64,000 bases of DNA from Apodemus sylvaticus (Eukaryota > Chordata > Mammalia > Rodentia > Muridae), in the NCBI RefSeq assembly GCF_947179515.1, contig NC_067481.1:24136457-24200456 (forward strand), written 5' to 3'. Of the stretch, positions 12,261 to 25,600 are shown piece after piece. The position numbers were made by a program, and so were the translations under genes. The stretch's first letter is position 1. Every line of letters starts with the position of its first letter. The notes below the pieces were generated by a model. It was not told where the DNA came from. It worked only from the letters and a program-made list of their open reading frames with translations, and did no database searches.

Positions 12261-12640
12261 AACAGGGGTGTGTTTCACCCGAACTGACTGAAGCAGAAGT
12301 TGGCCAGCTAAGGAGCCCCAAGGATTTCCTGTCTCAGCCTCCTCAGCGCTAGAATTAAAGCCTGTGTGTGTGTGTGTGTGTGTGTGTGAGCAAGTGTCCT
12401 GGAGATTGAATTTGGATCTTCCAGTTTGCACAGTTAAGCACTTTGCCAAATGAACTGTCGAGGTCTTTTTTTCTTTACACAAACATGGCTTAAGTTATTG
12501 GTCTTTCTGGTGGGTTTTTCCCTCCCAGCTCCAGTACTGAGGACTGAACCCCAGGGCCTTGTGCATATGAAGCAAGCCTGGGGGAACTTTTATTAAATTG
12601 TCCGGGTTGGCCTTGAACTTGTCCCGTGTAACTGGGATGG
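12227..12640 (-). repeat. Degenerate SINE cluster with poly-T and (TG)n
   Basis: A T run at 12227-12256, (TG)n at 12363-12390, and tRNA-SINE-like GGACTGAACCCCAGGGCCTT near 12540. Family not assigned. Confidence 0.5.
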
Positions 12641-13364
12641 TAGGTCTGCAGCACCTGGTCCAGTTTATTGTGTATCCCTTACAGGCAGGGAGGAACGGGA
12701 ATGTGGTTCACTGGTGCTGGGGTGGGGGCAGGGCAAGGAGCAATGGGAAGGGAGGGGAGGAAAGGGTTCTGGCAAGTGTTCTGATTTCTGGGTAGCTAGG
12801 CTGGACCTCACACACTCTTGGAATTAGCTAGCCACAGGCAAGTTCTTCGTTAAGCCAGAAATGTCAAGAGGCATCTTGGGGTTGGAATTCATACCAATTT
12901 TATTGAGTCTATGTTCTTTCCATAGCAATACCCAACACTATGGAAGCTTAATCTGGTTCTTAAAATAACAATACTACTAATAATAATGACAAACCAGGAT
13001 ATACACACCCCAGTGTCTTCAAAAGGAGAAAATGTAGGTCAGCATCTTTGCCACTACTCCATGTGGCCTAAGATCCTGGCAAAAACTACTAACCACAGGC
13101 CCATCCCTTTCCACTTAAACTCCCACCACCTTCCCATCGCTTTCCAGCTTCGGTGAGAAAAACCCGGCAAGGAAAGGACTGTCTCTTCCTTCCCGCCCCG
13201 GCGTCTGAATTACACTTCAGACTCCACCGACAAACATACATCAGCCTCTGCTCCCACAAGGGCAGCGGAAGCCAGGCAGGGACTCTAAGTCTGCTTCACG
13301 CATCACTGGCAGAACAACCCTGTTCCAATTGCTGGAGTCTTAAGAGCAGCAATGACCTAGAAAT

Positions 13365-13370
<6 letters not shown>

Positions 13371-13400
<30 letters not shown>
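13371..13400. repeat. (GT)n microsatellite
   Basis: Fifteen GT units within the Cdc6 downstream region. Confidence 0.9.
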
Positions 13401-13402
<2 letters not shown>

Positions 13403-14324
13403 CTGAAGGAAACTAACAACACAGTACACAGAAAGCCCTATTTCCAAATGGGGAGGAGGGAAGAGGTAGAGAGGGGAAGGGGAAGGAACTTGGCCCCTTT
13501 GGATCTGCCAAGGCAATCTTGGCTGGAAGCCAGGGAGGACACAGCGCAGTCCCACTGAGAGTCAGACCATGTTCCTGACTCAAGCCCTACAGTTGAGGAA
13601 GGCGCCAAGCCTCAACTACAGCGGAGGCGGGGAGGCCGCTCCTCTCTGGGCAGGATTCTACTATGGACACAGAACAGACAGCAGCTGCCCACAGTGTGGA
13701 AACAAACTGTAAAGCAGTCACGTCTCTTAAGGCTGCAGCATCCAATAAAATGTAATTTAAATCAAGCCTCACATCTGTTCTCAATCCCATTCGGGTCTCT
13801 GCTTCCCATCAGTCTTCGGACAATCTTTACAATTATGCTTGTTAACCCTTACAGTCCCAGACACTTTCCAGACTCCTTGGGAGAGTGTGGTCTTGTACCC
13901 TGCCCCAGAGGGAAGGAGTATTCTAATAAAGACATCCAAACTTCTATCTACAGACTCTTCTGCAGTGGGCAGTGTGCATTTCAGAGGGTTCACGGCCCTC
14001 CTATCCCATCCCATCCCACCTGCTGGGGTTCAGATCATTTTACAAGGATACAGTGGGGAGGCGGAATCAAACAGTGGCCAACAGATCTCCTGTACCCATA
14101 TCAAATTCCCAAACTCAGGGCCGGATCAGACAACGGGGCAGTAGCCTCGGCTGGAGGAAAACAAAGGCTCAGACTCTTCATACAATGCACAGGTTTGCTC
14201 CCAAGCACTTAGCCAGGCACTAAAGGTACAGTAACCTCTCAAACAAGTCAGACTCAGGCACCTTTCTGCCCCTTCCCTCAAAACCACCATTGCCTGGTCC
14301 ACACTTTCAAAGCAGTGTTGTAAT

Positions 14325-14339
14325 GGTGCCCTCTGGTGT
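14325..14339 (-). promoter_or_regulatory. CTCF-like motif downstream of Cdc6
   Basis: The minus strand reads ACACCAGAGGGCACC, matching 14 of 15 consensus positions. It lies between candidate Cdc6 poly(A) signals. Confidence 0.5.
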
Positions 14340-15261
14340 TCCTGTCATAAACTGCCACTTAACACCACAGGAAATCAGCCACAGAAGTCTTGGTAACTAA
14401 CCATAGATGAACTCTAGGGATCCTAGAAAAATGGGTTCCGATGAAAAATCCATCCTGCACTGCATCCTATTGAAACATTGGCTTCATCCAAGGGAAGGCA
14501 ACACTATAGGAAAGCGTGAGAAGGTATTTCCACTTGTTTTTAATTTTATTGTTTCTGGAGTCTCTGTAGACCAGGCTGTCCTGGAACATGTCTGAAACAC
14601 AGAGACCTGCCTGCCTCTGTCACTGGAGGACGGGGATTTAAGGGTGTGTGTCACCAAGGCCTGGTGAGAAGGTATTTTTGTATTAACCTCTGAAAATGTA
14701 AGCTACCTTGGAGTGTGGCTGCTTAAAAGGACAATAGAGGTCTATGAAACAGCTCGAAGGACAGGTGTGTGCCACCAAGTTAGATGCCCTGAGTTCAGCC
14801 CCCGCGGTCCACACTGTAGAAGGTGGACAATGACTCCTTTAGCTTTACCCCAATATGCACAGAGGCACCTATTAGCTTGAAACCCCACAAAGACAAACAC
14901 AGCCCAGACAAACGAAACTTGAAAATAAATATATTCACAATCTGTAGTTACTCTCCTTATCACCCGATACTGGTGGGGAGCACTAGAGAATCTTCATCAG
15001 TCCTTAAAAATAGTCCAGTGCAGCAGCACCTGCCCTACAAATGGACCATCCTCTGAACAAAATGTCCTTTGTATTTCCACGTAGGCTTGTGTATTTTTCT
15101 GGATCATTCTTCTAAACCTCAAAGTTCTTTACAAAATATATCCTTTGTAGACAGAGGTAATACATATGCAAATTCTTCAAGTCTGTATATACTCGCAGGT
15201 ACCGTGGTTAGGACCACGAAAGGGAAAAGTACTGAATATTGCTTTAAAAGGGGTCACTGGT

Positions 15262-15390
15262 TTTATTTTTTAGAGTCTCAGGTAGTCCAGGCTAGCTCAA
15301 ACTCACTATGTAGCAAAGGATGGCCTTGAACTGCTGCCTCTATTTCCCAAGTGCTAGGATCACAGGCACACGTCATCACACACAGCTACT
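15262..15390 (-). repeat. Old B1 in the Cdc6 3' region
   Basis: GTAGTCCAGGCTAGCTCAAA to GATCACAGGCACACGTCATC, diverged. A minus-strand AATAAA sits at its edge. Confidence 0.7.
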
Positions 15391-15589
15391 CGGTCATTTT
15401 TATGGGTAAAAACAATAAGAGCCAAAGATATTAGCCGGCACTAACACTCATGAATTCATACACTAAAATTTACTGGTGTGGAGTAAAAAAAAGGCCGTAA
15501 CTGCTTCCAAACGACCTTACTAAAATGAAGCCTCCTCGGGCTGTCAAATGCCAGTGGGACGCCTGTAGGCGCCGTAAGTAAGAGAACAT

Positions 15590-15679
15590 TCAGGGCAGGC
15601 CAGCAGCGAGGATGTTCCCAAGGAAAGTTTTGCCTCTCAGGACGTGCTCTATTTCCTGTTCTTCAATCTTCAGAGACAC
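15590..15679 (-). CDS. Cdc6: Cdc6 exon 12, C-terminus and stop
   Basis: Acceptor TTTGCAG|GTGTCT. It encodes [17 protein letters not shown] and ends [12 protein letters not shown], matching the conserved mammalian C-terminus (human ends GNILATGLP). The stop is at 15592-15590 and the 3' UTR follows to the left. Confidence 0.96.
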   Translation of the reverse strand: MSLKIEEQEIEHVLRGKTFLGNILAAGLP

Positions 15680-18600
15680 CTGCAAAGAGAAAAGGACTTT
15701 CCGTGATGAAGAGCATACGCACACACAGATGCGCTCACAGGCACGCACACTGCTACACCCCCTATCGTATTCCCTTCTCTTCAGACCAGCAGGTTAACTG
15801 CTGCCACCCCCCTTGGCCCCAGCTACATCACTCCATCCTCACATCTTAAGCCCTAGTTGGCGGGAAACCAAACTGTTAACCAGTCACTTGTAATCCTTAC
15901 TTTAGCAAAGGACACGCTCTCCAAGACAGGACAATTAAAAGCAGGGACACACACACAAAAAAAGCTAGGACTTGTACCTTGGTGAGGCGGCTCTCCTTAT
16001 TTTTCTTTAATCCCACAATGCCCCTGGACTCCAGGAGTCCTGAAAGGGACAGACACTCAGATTGGTCCACAGCTGCCACCTGCTGTTTGCGACAGATGCT
16101 ACTGTAGGCTTCATATAACTGGGAGGAAACAGGGAGACCAAGTGTCACTCAGAAGCCATATCTCATAACCTTACAGACTGAAAAACGAAAATGAGCCCAG
16201 AAACTGTGTCTTAAGTTAGCCGAATAGCCTACCCCGCCTTTCTCGAACCTTCAAATAGGCAACAGACCTTCCGCTCCCCCAATACCTTATGATTATCCAT
16301 TAAAAGATTTATTTTTATTTGGTGTTTTGCTGGCCTGTATTTATGCATGTGCACCATGTTCATGCCTGATGCCTGCCCATGGAGAAGAGTTGTCGGATCC
16401 CCCGAACTGAAGTTACAGATGGCTGTGAACCGCCATGTGGGTTTTGGGGATGGGGCCCAGGTCTTCCCCAAGTGCTATTGACAGCTGAGTCATCTAACTT
16501 ACTGTAGAACTCAGGAACATGGGCTTTAAGTAAGTTCAGGGTGGTGTGGGGGCAGTGGTGGGCATGATGACGACGACGACGACGACACAGAAGCAAAGAA
16601 AAAAATGGGCTGGCTCTACACAGCCCCGGCAGGCTCTACTTCCTAGGTACCAGGATCACAACTATTGCACCACTATATCTGGTTAATGGCTAACTCAGTT
16701 TTAATTTTGGGGTATGGGCTAAGGGTAGTGAGACATGATCTACTATCCCTGGCTACCCTGGAACTCACTATGGAGATTAGACTGGCCCAGAGTTCACAGA
16801 GATCCACCTGCCCTTGCCTCCCAGAGTTTCGTTATTAAAGGCATGGACCACCACCACCACCTGGCCTTAACTCATGTTTTTGGGACAATGTCTCACTACT
16901 GTGTAGCCTTGGTTTGCCTAGAACTCAGTATGTAGACCAGGCTGGGTCAAATGTGCAAAAGCCCCACATGCCTCTGGCTCCTAAATGCAGTGATACTAAC
17001 ACTCATTCTTCCTGATAAAAACCCATCTTTAATTCCCATGGCCTGGGAATGACAGGTCTCTGGAAAGTAGCTGCGGTGGAGCCTGCCTCAGCGCTACCGA
17101 CTGAGATGCGAGGCTTACCTTCCCCAGGGTGACCTCTTTGATTTTCAGCCGCCTGGTCAAGAGCAGCAAAGAGCAAACCAAGATCTTCTGCTGGAGAGGA
17201 AGGGAATCCTGTGTGTTTTCTTGGCTCAAAGTCACTCTGTTCCCGTCAACTTCCGAAATGACTTGGGATATGTGAGCAAGACCGACCCGCTTGGGAACCG
17301 GCGACTCGCAGGGGGATTTACCTGCAAGGGAAGCAAGCCAGCTTCATTCACTCACTTCCTTGTGTATCTGTCCTCAAAAATCTGTCCTCTACTGCCTGCC
17401 TCTGCCTCCTGAGAGTTAGGATTAAAGGCAAGCACCACTACCATCTGGCACGCTATTCGATTTCTAAGATACCGCCTATATATGCGTGGAGACACATAAA
17501 GCAGGTTTTAGCTGAAAGAAACCCACGTGCCCACGTAACGGCACAGTAGAGGTCCTGTTTCTGGGACGGAAGATGAGGGAAAAGGCGGTTCTAGAAGGCA
17601 GGCTTGCCTTTTCTCTGGGAAACAACAACCCATTTATTTTGTCCTTTTGGATGTAGTTTCGTGTTGAGAAGACAGGTAATCTACCCTCCGGAATAAGCAA
17701 GAGCCCAGACAGATGCCAACAGGCATGGCTAAGGGCCTCAGAGGCTGGCCTGGGGAGGAAGCCTGGCGCCACGGCATTTGCCTTGTGCTAAGCCCCTCAG
17801 TTGATCCTCCGCCTAAAACTCTGAAGCAAAGATGACTGCCTGCTAGTTATGAAAGGAAAAGGAATAGCTGGAAAAATTATCTAATATTTTAATTAGATAT
17901 GAGTCAAATGGGTGGATAAGCGTGGCCAGTAAAGTCGGTCCCGCCTTAGGCCCCACGCCCCAAATGGCTCTCCCAAGTGTCCTCTGAGGTTCATTCACGT
18001 GCCCAAGCTATTCTGCAAGATGCTTGAGAAAATGTCACGGGCTAGCCTGGTATGCAGTACTCTCCCCAGAGCCAGAGGCTGGGAAGAGTGGTGGACACAC
18101 TCGAGGCCCGTGGCCCCAGTCTTAGGAGAAGCACAGCTGTGAGAGGCAGGATTTGCTCGCTAACAACCCATGCCTGCAGCTACCTCCTGAGGCTGGCTGT
18201 CTGGAGGCTGCAGAAGGCTAATAGAGAACCCAGAGCTCACAGATGGAGGAGCAGAGTTCCACAGTGAAGGGGACTCGGAAGTCTATCCTCACTCCCTACA
18301 CAGTGACCAAGGCCCTTCTAGAACAATCCCAGCACGACACCTATCCCATCTTTCTGTTTCATGGTTTAAGAGTCGCCTACATTGGCCTTGAACTTGTGAC
18401 CACGCTGAGTGCTGGGATCACAGGTATGGCCCACCACCCTTGATGTATAGCAATTTTTTTGTTGCCCATCTTCAGTGCTGGGGAACCTAGTTATTTCTGT
18501 GCATTTGAAAATTCCTTATATTTAGTTGAAGTCACTATCTCTATAGCTTACTATATAGCTGGGCCACTGAAACTAGACCCCCACACATATCAGAAGTCAA

Positions 18601-19580
18601 AAGACAGGAATTAGGTTACTCCCATAATCTACACCAGGGCCACTGACAAGCCTGTGCTAGGGGAAGGAGCCTATAAGAACTGGAAAACCTAAAGAGACAA
18701 GAGAAGACAATCTCAGTCTACATATTGGTATACACTGCCGACTCACTGCCCAAGCACTAATTTGGGTTACCTTTGAAACCTTTTAAACCATTTCTTCTAG
18801 TAAATTCTAATGAAAAAGAGGAAGTTTCTATCTTGAACCTCCAACTAAAAGGAAGAAACAAGTCAGATCTGTTTCTAAAGATTAACACTGGACGCTAAAC
18901 ACGCTAAGTATACGGTTCAGAGCCGGGTGGCATCTGCCAGCGAAGAAAAGGGAAGCCAGCCTTGCCTGTGACAGCCACGGGGTCTTTGTGCTCTGCCACA
19001 CAGCCTGCCCCGAGATGAACTCCTGATCTGCTTGCTCCCTCCATCTCTTCTCCTTCCTCCCCTTTACTCATCAGGCATTACCTTCTCCTACAGAAGGACC
19101 GAGAGGGCACCTGTCACACCCAGAGAGAAGGCAGCTCATCCCTGCAACCCCCTTTTCGTTTCCAGAGCCTCGGACGAAACCTTAACCCTCGAGTCCCACC
19201 ACTACGATCAGCCCTGGGGACTCCCTTCCAGTACCACACAAACTGACAGCAGCAGGGGAGACTGACGTGAACCCACATCTAGCACGCCCTGCCCCCTCTT
19301 GTATCTGCTGCGTGAAGGGAGATTTAACTGTCTGCTTCTCTCCCCTCTCCCCAGTAAGGAACCAAAGGTCTCCGTTTAGAAAGGCCAACAGGAAGCAGGT
19401 AAGCTACTCACATTCAGAGAGTGGTTTGAGGATTGTTTGGCTCCTGACATCCGACTCCACAATTTCAATAGCTCGCCTTTTAAAAAATAAAATAAATTCT
19501 AAAATTAATTGAGTATGGCCCAAACCAAATACCACACAAAGCCACCATACCCCCAAAGCAGGCGCATTAGCTAAAAATAC

Positions 19581-19613
<33 letters not shown>

Positions 19614-22600
19614 ATTAAAGATGGCTCAGTGGTTAAGAGCACTGACTGTTCTTCTAAAGGTCCAGCAACCACATAGTGACTCACAACCATCTCATGTCCT
19701 CTTCTAGTGTGTCTGGAAACAGCTACAGCGTACTCATATAAATAAAATAAATCTTAAAAAAAAAAATTTAAGATCCCTTACAAGTTTGGTACCCAGCACC
19801 CACAAAAGCCAACTCTCTCAACCACCTCTAACTCCAGCTCCAGGGGATTGGATGCCCTCTTCTGGCCATTACAGGCACTACACACACATATAATGTACAG
19901 CATACAAACACACAGCTAAAAAAAAAGTAAATAAATCTTAAGAGGCCAGTTTACATAGTAAGTTCCAGACCAGTCAGGTACCCAGGAGACCATACCTGAA
20001 AACAGACTGGGTTATGTTGTTGCCTAAAGGAGACTTCCCTGCCTTTAAAATAAAAGGCTGGGAATTTCAGAAAGACTACTCTTCTTGCTTTTACAGATGT
20101 CAAGTAGGCTGTCATACACTGGGCCAGTAACATTCTAGATGAGGAAAAAATGTCCTGGGGAGATGGGATACGCGGTATGGAGGCTGGACAGCCCTCCCAC
20201 GCAGCAGACCCCAAAGGGGAGTTCTCAGATACGGACACTTGTTGGTTAATCTTGCTAGCTGGCCCGCACGGCCATTACTCATAGTTGTCTTTACTCAAGT
20301 AGTTTGCTGAATAGGGCGAACTTTCTGTCTAGATCTTGCCTTCTAGCAACAGGAAGAGCTTCCTCTCCCACTGTTCTTTCTAAAGTGCTCTGCCCACAGG
20401 AGGCCATGGGCAGACCTGGATCTTCTGTAAGGCGATAGGGGGACGCAGGACCAGCGGGCCAGCACAGTGAGGATCACTTAATGGACCCGGGGCCCCCACT
20501 GGGAGGAAGAACTTCATCAGTCAGCGCAGAGGCTTTCCCCAGCAGGAGGGGCTGGGGACAGAAGAGAGAATGAGGTCTAGAGTAGGACTTGGGGGACCAC
20601 CAACTGGAAGGAGGAAGGGGTGCCCACAAATGCAAAGGAAAAAGAAAGTCTAAAGGCAAAGATGGTTCAGGTCCATAAATAAACCTGCTTGAGACCGGAG
20701 AATGGAAAAGCAAACTGGAGTCTTTTTTAATACAAATGTAATTAACCAATCTATAATCACCACGGGAGTGCCGGCAACATCTCATTTGTTTCTCCCTCCG
20801 TAGGTAATGGACTGATAATGTCTCAGACATTAACACGGTGGAAACCCAGCACCGCTCCCCACTGAGAAACAAGTCCTCTTTTCTGAGCACAGAAAGAGGC
20901 TGTGTGGAGCCTCTTAAGTCACATTCATCTGAGCGACACCAGATCATCGACATTTCAGTTTATTTTTTAAATAAAAACAGTCAACCGCGCCATAACTCAC
21001 CTGCAAACATCCAGCGCTTTACGGATGTCTCCTGAAACAGCGGACACTTTGCGGGCACAGAACTGAATTGCAGCACTGTCCAGAACCTGGTCTCTTGACA
21101 CCTTCAGACAAGACCCAGAAGACATTTGAGTCAGGCCCAAAATCCTAACTACCAGGAGACTACAGCAGGAAGATCTAAAGTCAAGTTAACACACCGAGAC
21201 TCTGACCCAAATAAGTATACAGTAAATATAAATGCAAAATAAACAGAGCTCAGCTAACAACACTTACTAGCCTGAGAGGCCTTGTGAAGCCCAGTACTGG
21301 TAATAAATAAAATAAAATAAAATAAAATAGAAAGTTTCTTGGGGCTGGAGAGATGGCTCAGTGGTTAAGAGCACTGATTGCTCTTCCAAAGGTCCTGAGT
21401 TCAATTCCCAGCAACCACATGGTGGCTCACAACCATCTGCAATGTGATCTGACACCCTTTTCTGGAGTGTCTCAAGACAATTATAGTGTACTCATGACTA
21501 AAATAAATACATCTTTAAAAAAAAAAAAGGTTTCTCTTAGCAATTTAGGTTCTAAACATAGATCTCTTTGTAGCCCTGGCTGGCTCCCGACTTAGTCATC
21601 TGTCTGCCTCTGTTTCCCAAGTAGACACTCACCACTACGTGCAGCTCATAGGCTCTACTTTTCAAAATTTATCACATTTGTTTATTTTTGTTTGTGGAGT
21701 GAGGGTGGGATAGAATATGCGTGCCACAGCTGTGGAGGTCAGAGGACAACTTCCAGGCTGCTTCTACCATGAGGGTCTCAGGGACTGAACTCCAGGGACT
21801 GAGCTGGCTACCTACCCACGGAGCTGCCACACTGGCCCGGGCCCCACTTTTTAAAAGCCATTAAGGAAGCGTTTGAATCCTCTAATCCCCACTCTATTTC
21901 AACAGTGAGGTAGCCAATACAGGAAACCATGTGCAGAAATTCACATAAAAATGCTCTCACTCATTATGGTCCTCAGGAGCTGGCCACACCATTAATAAAG
22001 CAATCAAACTGAAATACTTTAAACCTATTGTTAGTTTTCCATCACGGAGATTATTAGCCCTGTCACAGAACTGGGCCCAGCAGCCGGCACTCACCTGACT
22101 GAGTCTATCCTGCAAGATTGCAGCTATCTGATTCCTGGTGTAAGGTGGGAAGTTCAGTAACTGTGGCTTACAGTTTTCTCTAGCTTCAAGTCTTGGCAGA
22201 ATTCTGTCCGTGAGATCCAGGGTATTAGCAATACCTGAGAAGACAAATAACAATTACCACCAGCAGCAAAATCATCCTAAAAGGAAATTAAGCCCCTGAA
22301 AATCCCCAGGCCTAACCCAGTATTTCAACTGTTGCTTCTACGTGTACCATACCCCACACTTAAAGGCAAGGTGGACCTACTAGGTGAGGCGGAGTGCTTA
22401 GACAGGTATTGTGAAACATGCTCGTAGTCCCAACATGAGCTCACAGGGGGCTCACGGGTTTGAGGCTACCCTGAACAAGGGACTTTGTCTACAGGGAGAA
22501 GGGGGTAAGAGGGTGGGCAGGCAGATTTCTGTTGAATTTCAGGCTAGCCAGGGCTGCAGTGAGACCCTGCCTCAAAAACAAATCTATTGAGCCAGGCATG

Positions 22601-25600
22601 GTGGTGCCCCCTCCCCCTGCTCCCCATTTTATCACAGCTCTCTGGAGGCAGTTAAATCTGAGATCAAGGCCAGCCTGGTCTACAGAGCTAGTTCTAAGAC
22701 AGCCAGGGCAACTCGGAGAAACCCTGACCTGAAAACCAACAGACCAAAAAGCAAATCTGTTGTTTCAAAACACAGCATTTTGCTCGTTTCAGGACATACA
22801 TGACGGGAACTGAAGCCACGGCTTCGTGCACACTAAGCACATGCTCTATCGGCAGCTCACACGGGTGCCTCACCACCCATGTTACTTTGCATGATTGTGA
22901 GTGTTGTATGTACACACTCGTGTGCATACGCACGTCTGTGTGAATGTAGGCGGGCCTGTGTAGGCAGGGCCCAAATTGGTGTCAGATGTCCTCCTTTAGG
23001 ATTCTGCACCTTATCATAGGAATACACTGTGGCACCTGGCTTGTCATTTTTATTCAGACCTAACAAAACTAATGCTATGCTATGTTAACTTACTACCATA
23101 GTAATTTTCTTATTTTGCTAAGATAGGAAGCTGGCTTATGATCCTCCATGGGTATCAGGGATGCAAGCAGTGAAGAACTGCATGCAAACAAAACACGCCT
23201 GCACATAAATTCACAAGAGAGGTAACTAACGTGCACAGGGAAATCCCAGGGCTCAATGGACTACACACTGGCTATCTGAGGAGCTGGCTTCAGACCCCTG
23301 AAGCCACGTCAAAGGCAGGAAGGCAGGGCGGCCCACCTGTAACCCCAGCACTCAGGAGGCACAGCTGAGACCCCTAGGACAAGCTGGCCAGCTAGACCAA
23401 AGCAGTCAGTGAGCTCTAGGTCCAGCAAAAGACTCTGCCTCAGTAAATAAAAATGACTGACCCATGATGCCTACCCTCTGGCCTCTATGCACGTGCGTGC
23501 ACCCACATCCTTCGCACACTGGATAAGCTGAACAGATTTTAAACAATCGACAAAGTTTCACATTAGCAACTGAGCACTAACCAATGAGCACCAATCGGGA
23601 GCCACTCAGCCACGGCCACTCAAACAGCGTGTACAACACATCCTGCCCTTTGCTGTCCAGCTGATCCATCTCATCCAACACCAACACGCTACACAAAGAG
23701 AGAAATCATTAGTTCCAGTCACATTCTCAACTTCCGGAGGTCGGATCTGAGCTAACCTTAGGTGGTTTGCTTTAGGTTGGTAGGGCGACAGCCAGCCCCA
23801 TCAGGAACAGGTATCATCCAACTGTTTTCAAGGAAATAGCTTAAAAACAGTTACATTTTAAATTAGGTTTGAGCTGGGCAGTGGTGGTGCACACCCTTAA
23901 TCCCAGCACTTAGGAGGCAGAGTCAGGCGGATTTCTGAGTTTGTGGTCAGCCTGGTCTACAGAGTGAGTTCCAGGACAGCCAGGGCTACACAGAGAAACC
24001 CTGTCTTGAAAACAAAAAACAAAAGAAAACAAAAAACCAGCAAAGAACAAACAAACAAAAACCCCACAGAAAAACAACAAACAAACAAACCAGACTAGGT
24101 CTGGTAGTGATGACGCATAATGTGTGTCCATTTCTGTGACTTCCAGGACAACCAAGGATGCACAAAGAAAGCCCTATTTCCAAAAACAAAACAAAACAAA
24201 ACAAAACAAAACAAAACAAAACAAAACAAAACAAAACAAAACGGCTGGAGAGATGGCTCAGTAGGTAAGAGCACTGACTGCTCTTCTGAAGGTCCTGAGT
24301 TCAAATCCTAGCAACCACATGGTGGCCCACAACCATTTGTAATGGGATCTGATGCCCTCTTCTGGGGTGTCTAAAGACAGCTGTAATGTAATTACATGTA
24401 ATAAATAAATTAAAAAAAAAACACACACACACACAAAAAAAAAACACAAAACAAAACAAAAAACCCAAACAAAGAAGCAAACAGAAAACCATCCCAAATG
24501 AAATAACAAAACCCCCAATACAACAAGCAAGAAAACAGTTAAAATTGAAACTCAATAATCAGAAAGTGTAGGGGCTGTGGGTGTGAGCCAGTGGTAGAGG
24601 GCTTATCTAACACACGCAGAGCCCTGGATTTGAGCCCTAGCACCATCAATAAATGAATTAGAAAGTGTATCATCTTTCTCTCCTTCAGCCGCATGTACCC
24701 AAGTCGCAGAGCAACGTTCTTTCCCTGGGTAACATCTCACAGAATCTCACCGAGCATCACACAACAGAGAAACACTCACATCATGGGGCCCTTCTCGGCC
24801 GTCAGGTGCTTTTCCAGTTTTCTCATCAAGTCCTTCCCAGCTGCTCTGCACAGTTCCTCCCGACCAATCTCCTGAGCGATAGCTGGGAACACAGCCTGGG
24901 CACTCCGCAGGGACATGCAGTTCAGCAGGATCGTTTTAAAGCTTTTTACTTCCTTCTATGTTGAAAAAAAAAATGCAAACATGAGAGTTATGCTGTCTTC
25001 AGACAACAATTTCTTCAAACCTGACCAGATCTCAGAGCAAACAGGATACAAGAATGAAGCTCTACTTTCTTTTTTTTTGTTGTTTTTTTTTGTTTTTTTT
25101 CCTGAGACAGGGTTTCTCTGTATAGCTCTGGCTGTCCTGGAACTCACTCTGTAGACCAGGGTGGCCTTGAACTCAGAAATCCGCCTGCCTCTGCCTCCCA
25201 AGTGCTGGGATTACAGGCGTGCACTACCACCGCCCAGTTCTTCCTTCACTCTTAAGAGGCTGGAAAGATAGCTCAGTGGTGGTGACTTTTCCAAAGGACT
25301 CAGGTTCAATTCTCAGCACCCAGACTGCAGAGCACAACTACCCAGAACTCTAGTTCCAGAGGGATCCAACATCCTCACACAAACATACATGCAAGCAAAA
25401 TACAAATGCGCGCGTGTACACACACACACACACACACACATTATTGTTTCAGCAAAAGTATCCATAACTCAGAATCTTGGTGTACCTGGAAGTCTTGCAG
25501 AATCCGGCTTAAACAGGCAGTTTTTCCAGTTCCAGGAGCACCAGATAGGTAGAGACTTCCAGGTTTTTTCCCACAGATGTGTTCCTTCAGGAAATCCCTG

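Larger units (their letters stand above)
12880..15589 (-). other. Cdc6: Cdc6 3' UTR and downstream region, end uncertain
   Basis: No further coding sequence was seen left of the Cdc6 stop. Minus-strand AATAAA hexamers lie near 15262-15267 (at the edge of an old B1), 14545-14550 and 12899-12904; the last sits in repeat-free sequence. The interval holds old B1 pieces at about 14545-14668 and 15262-15390, a GT microsatellite at 13371-13400 and a CTCF-like match at 14325. Which hexamer is used cannot be decided from sequence. Confidence 0.45.

Noticed and set aside
24120..24311. Open frames spanning the AAAAC array and B2
   Set aside because: They translate simple repeat and SINE sequence.
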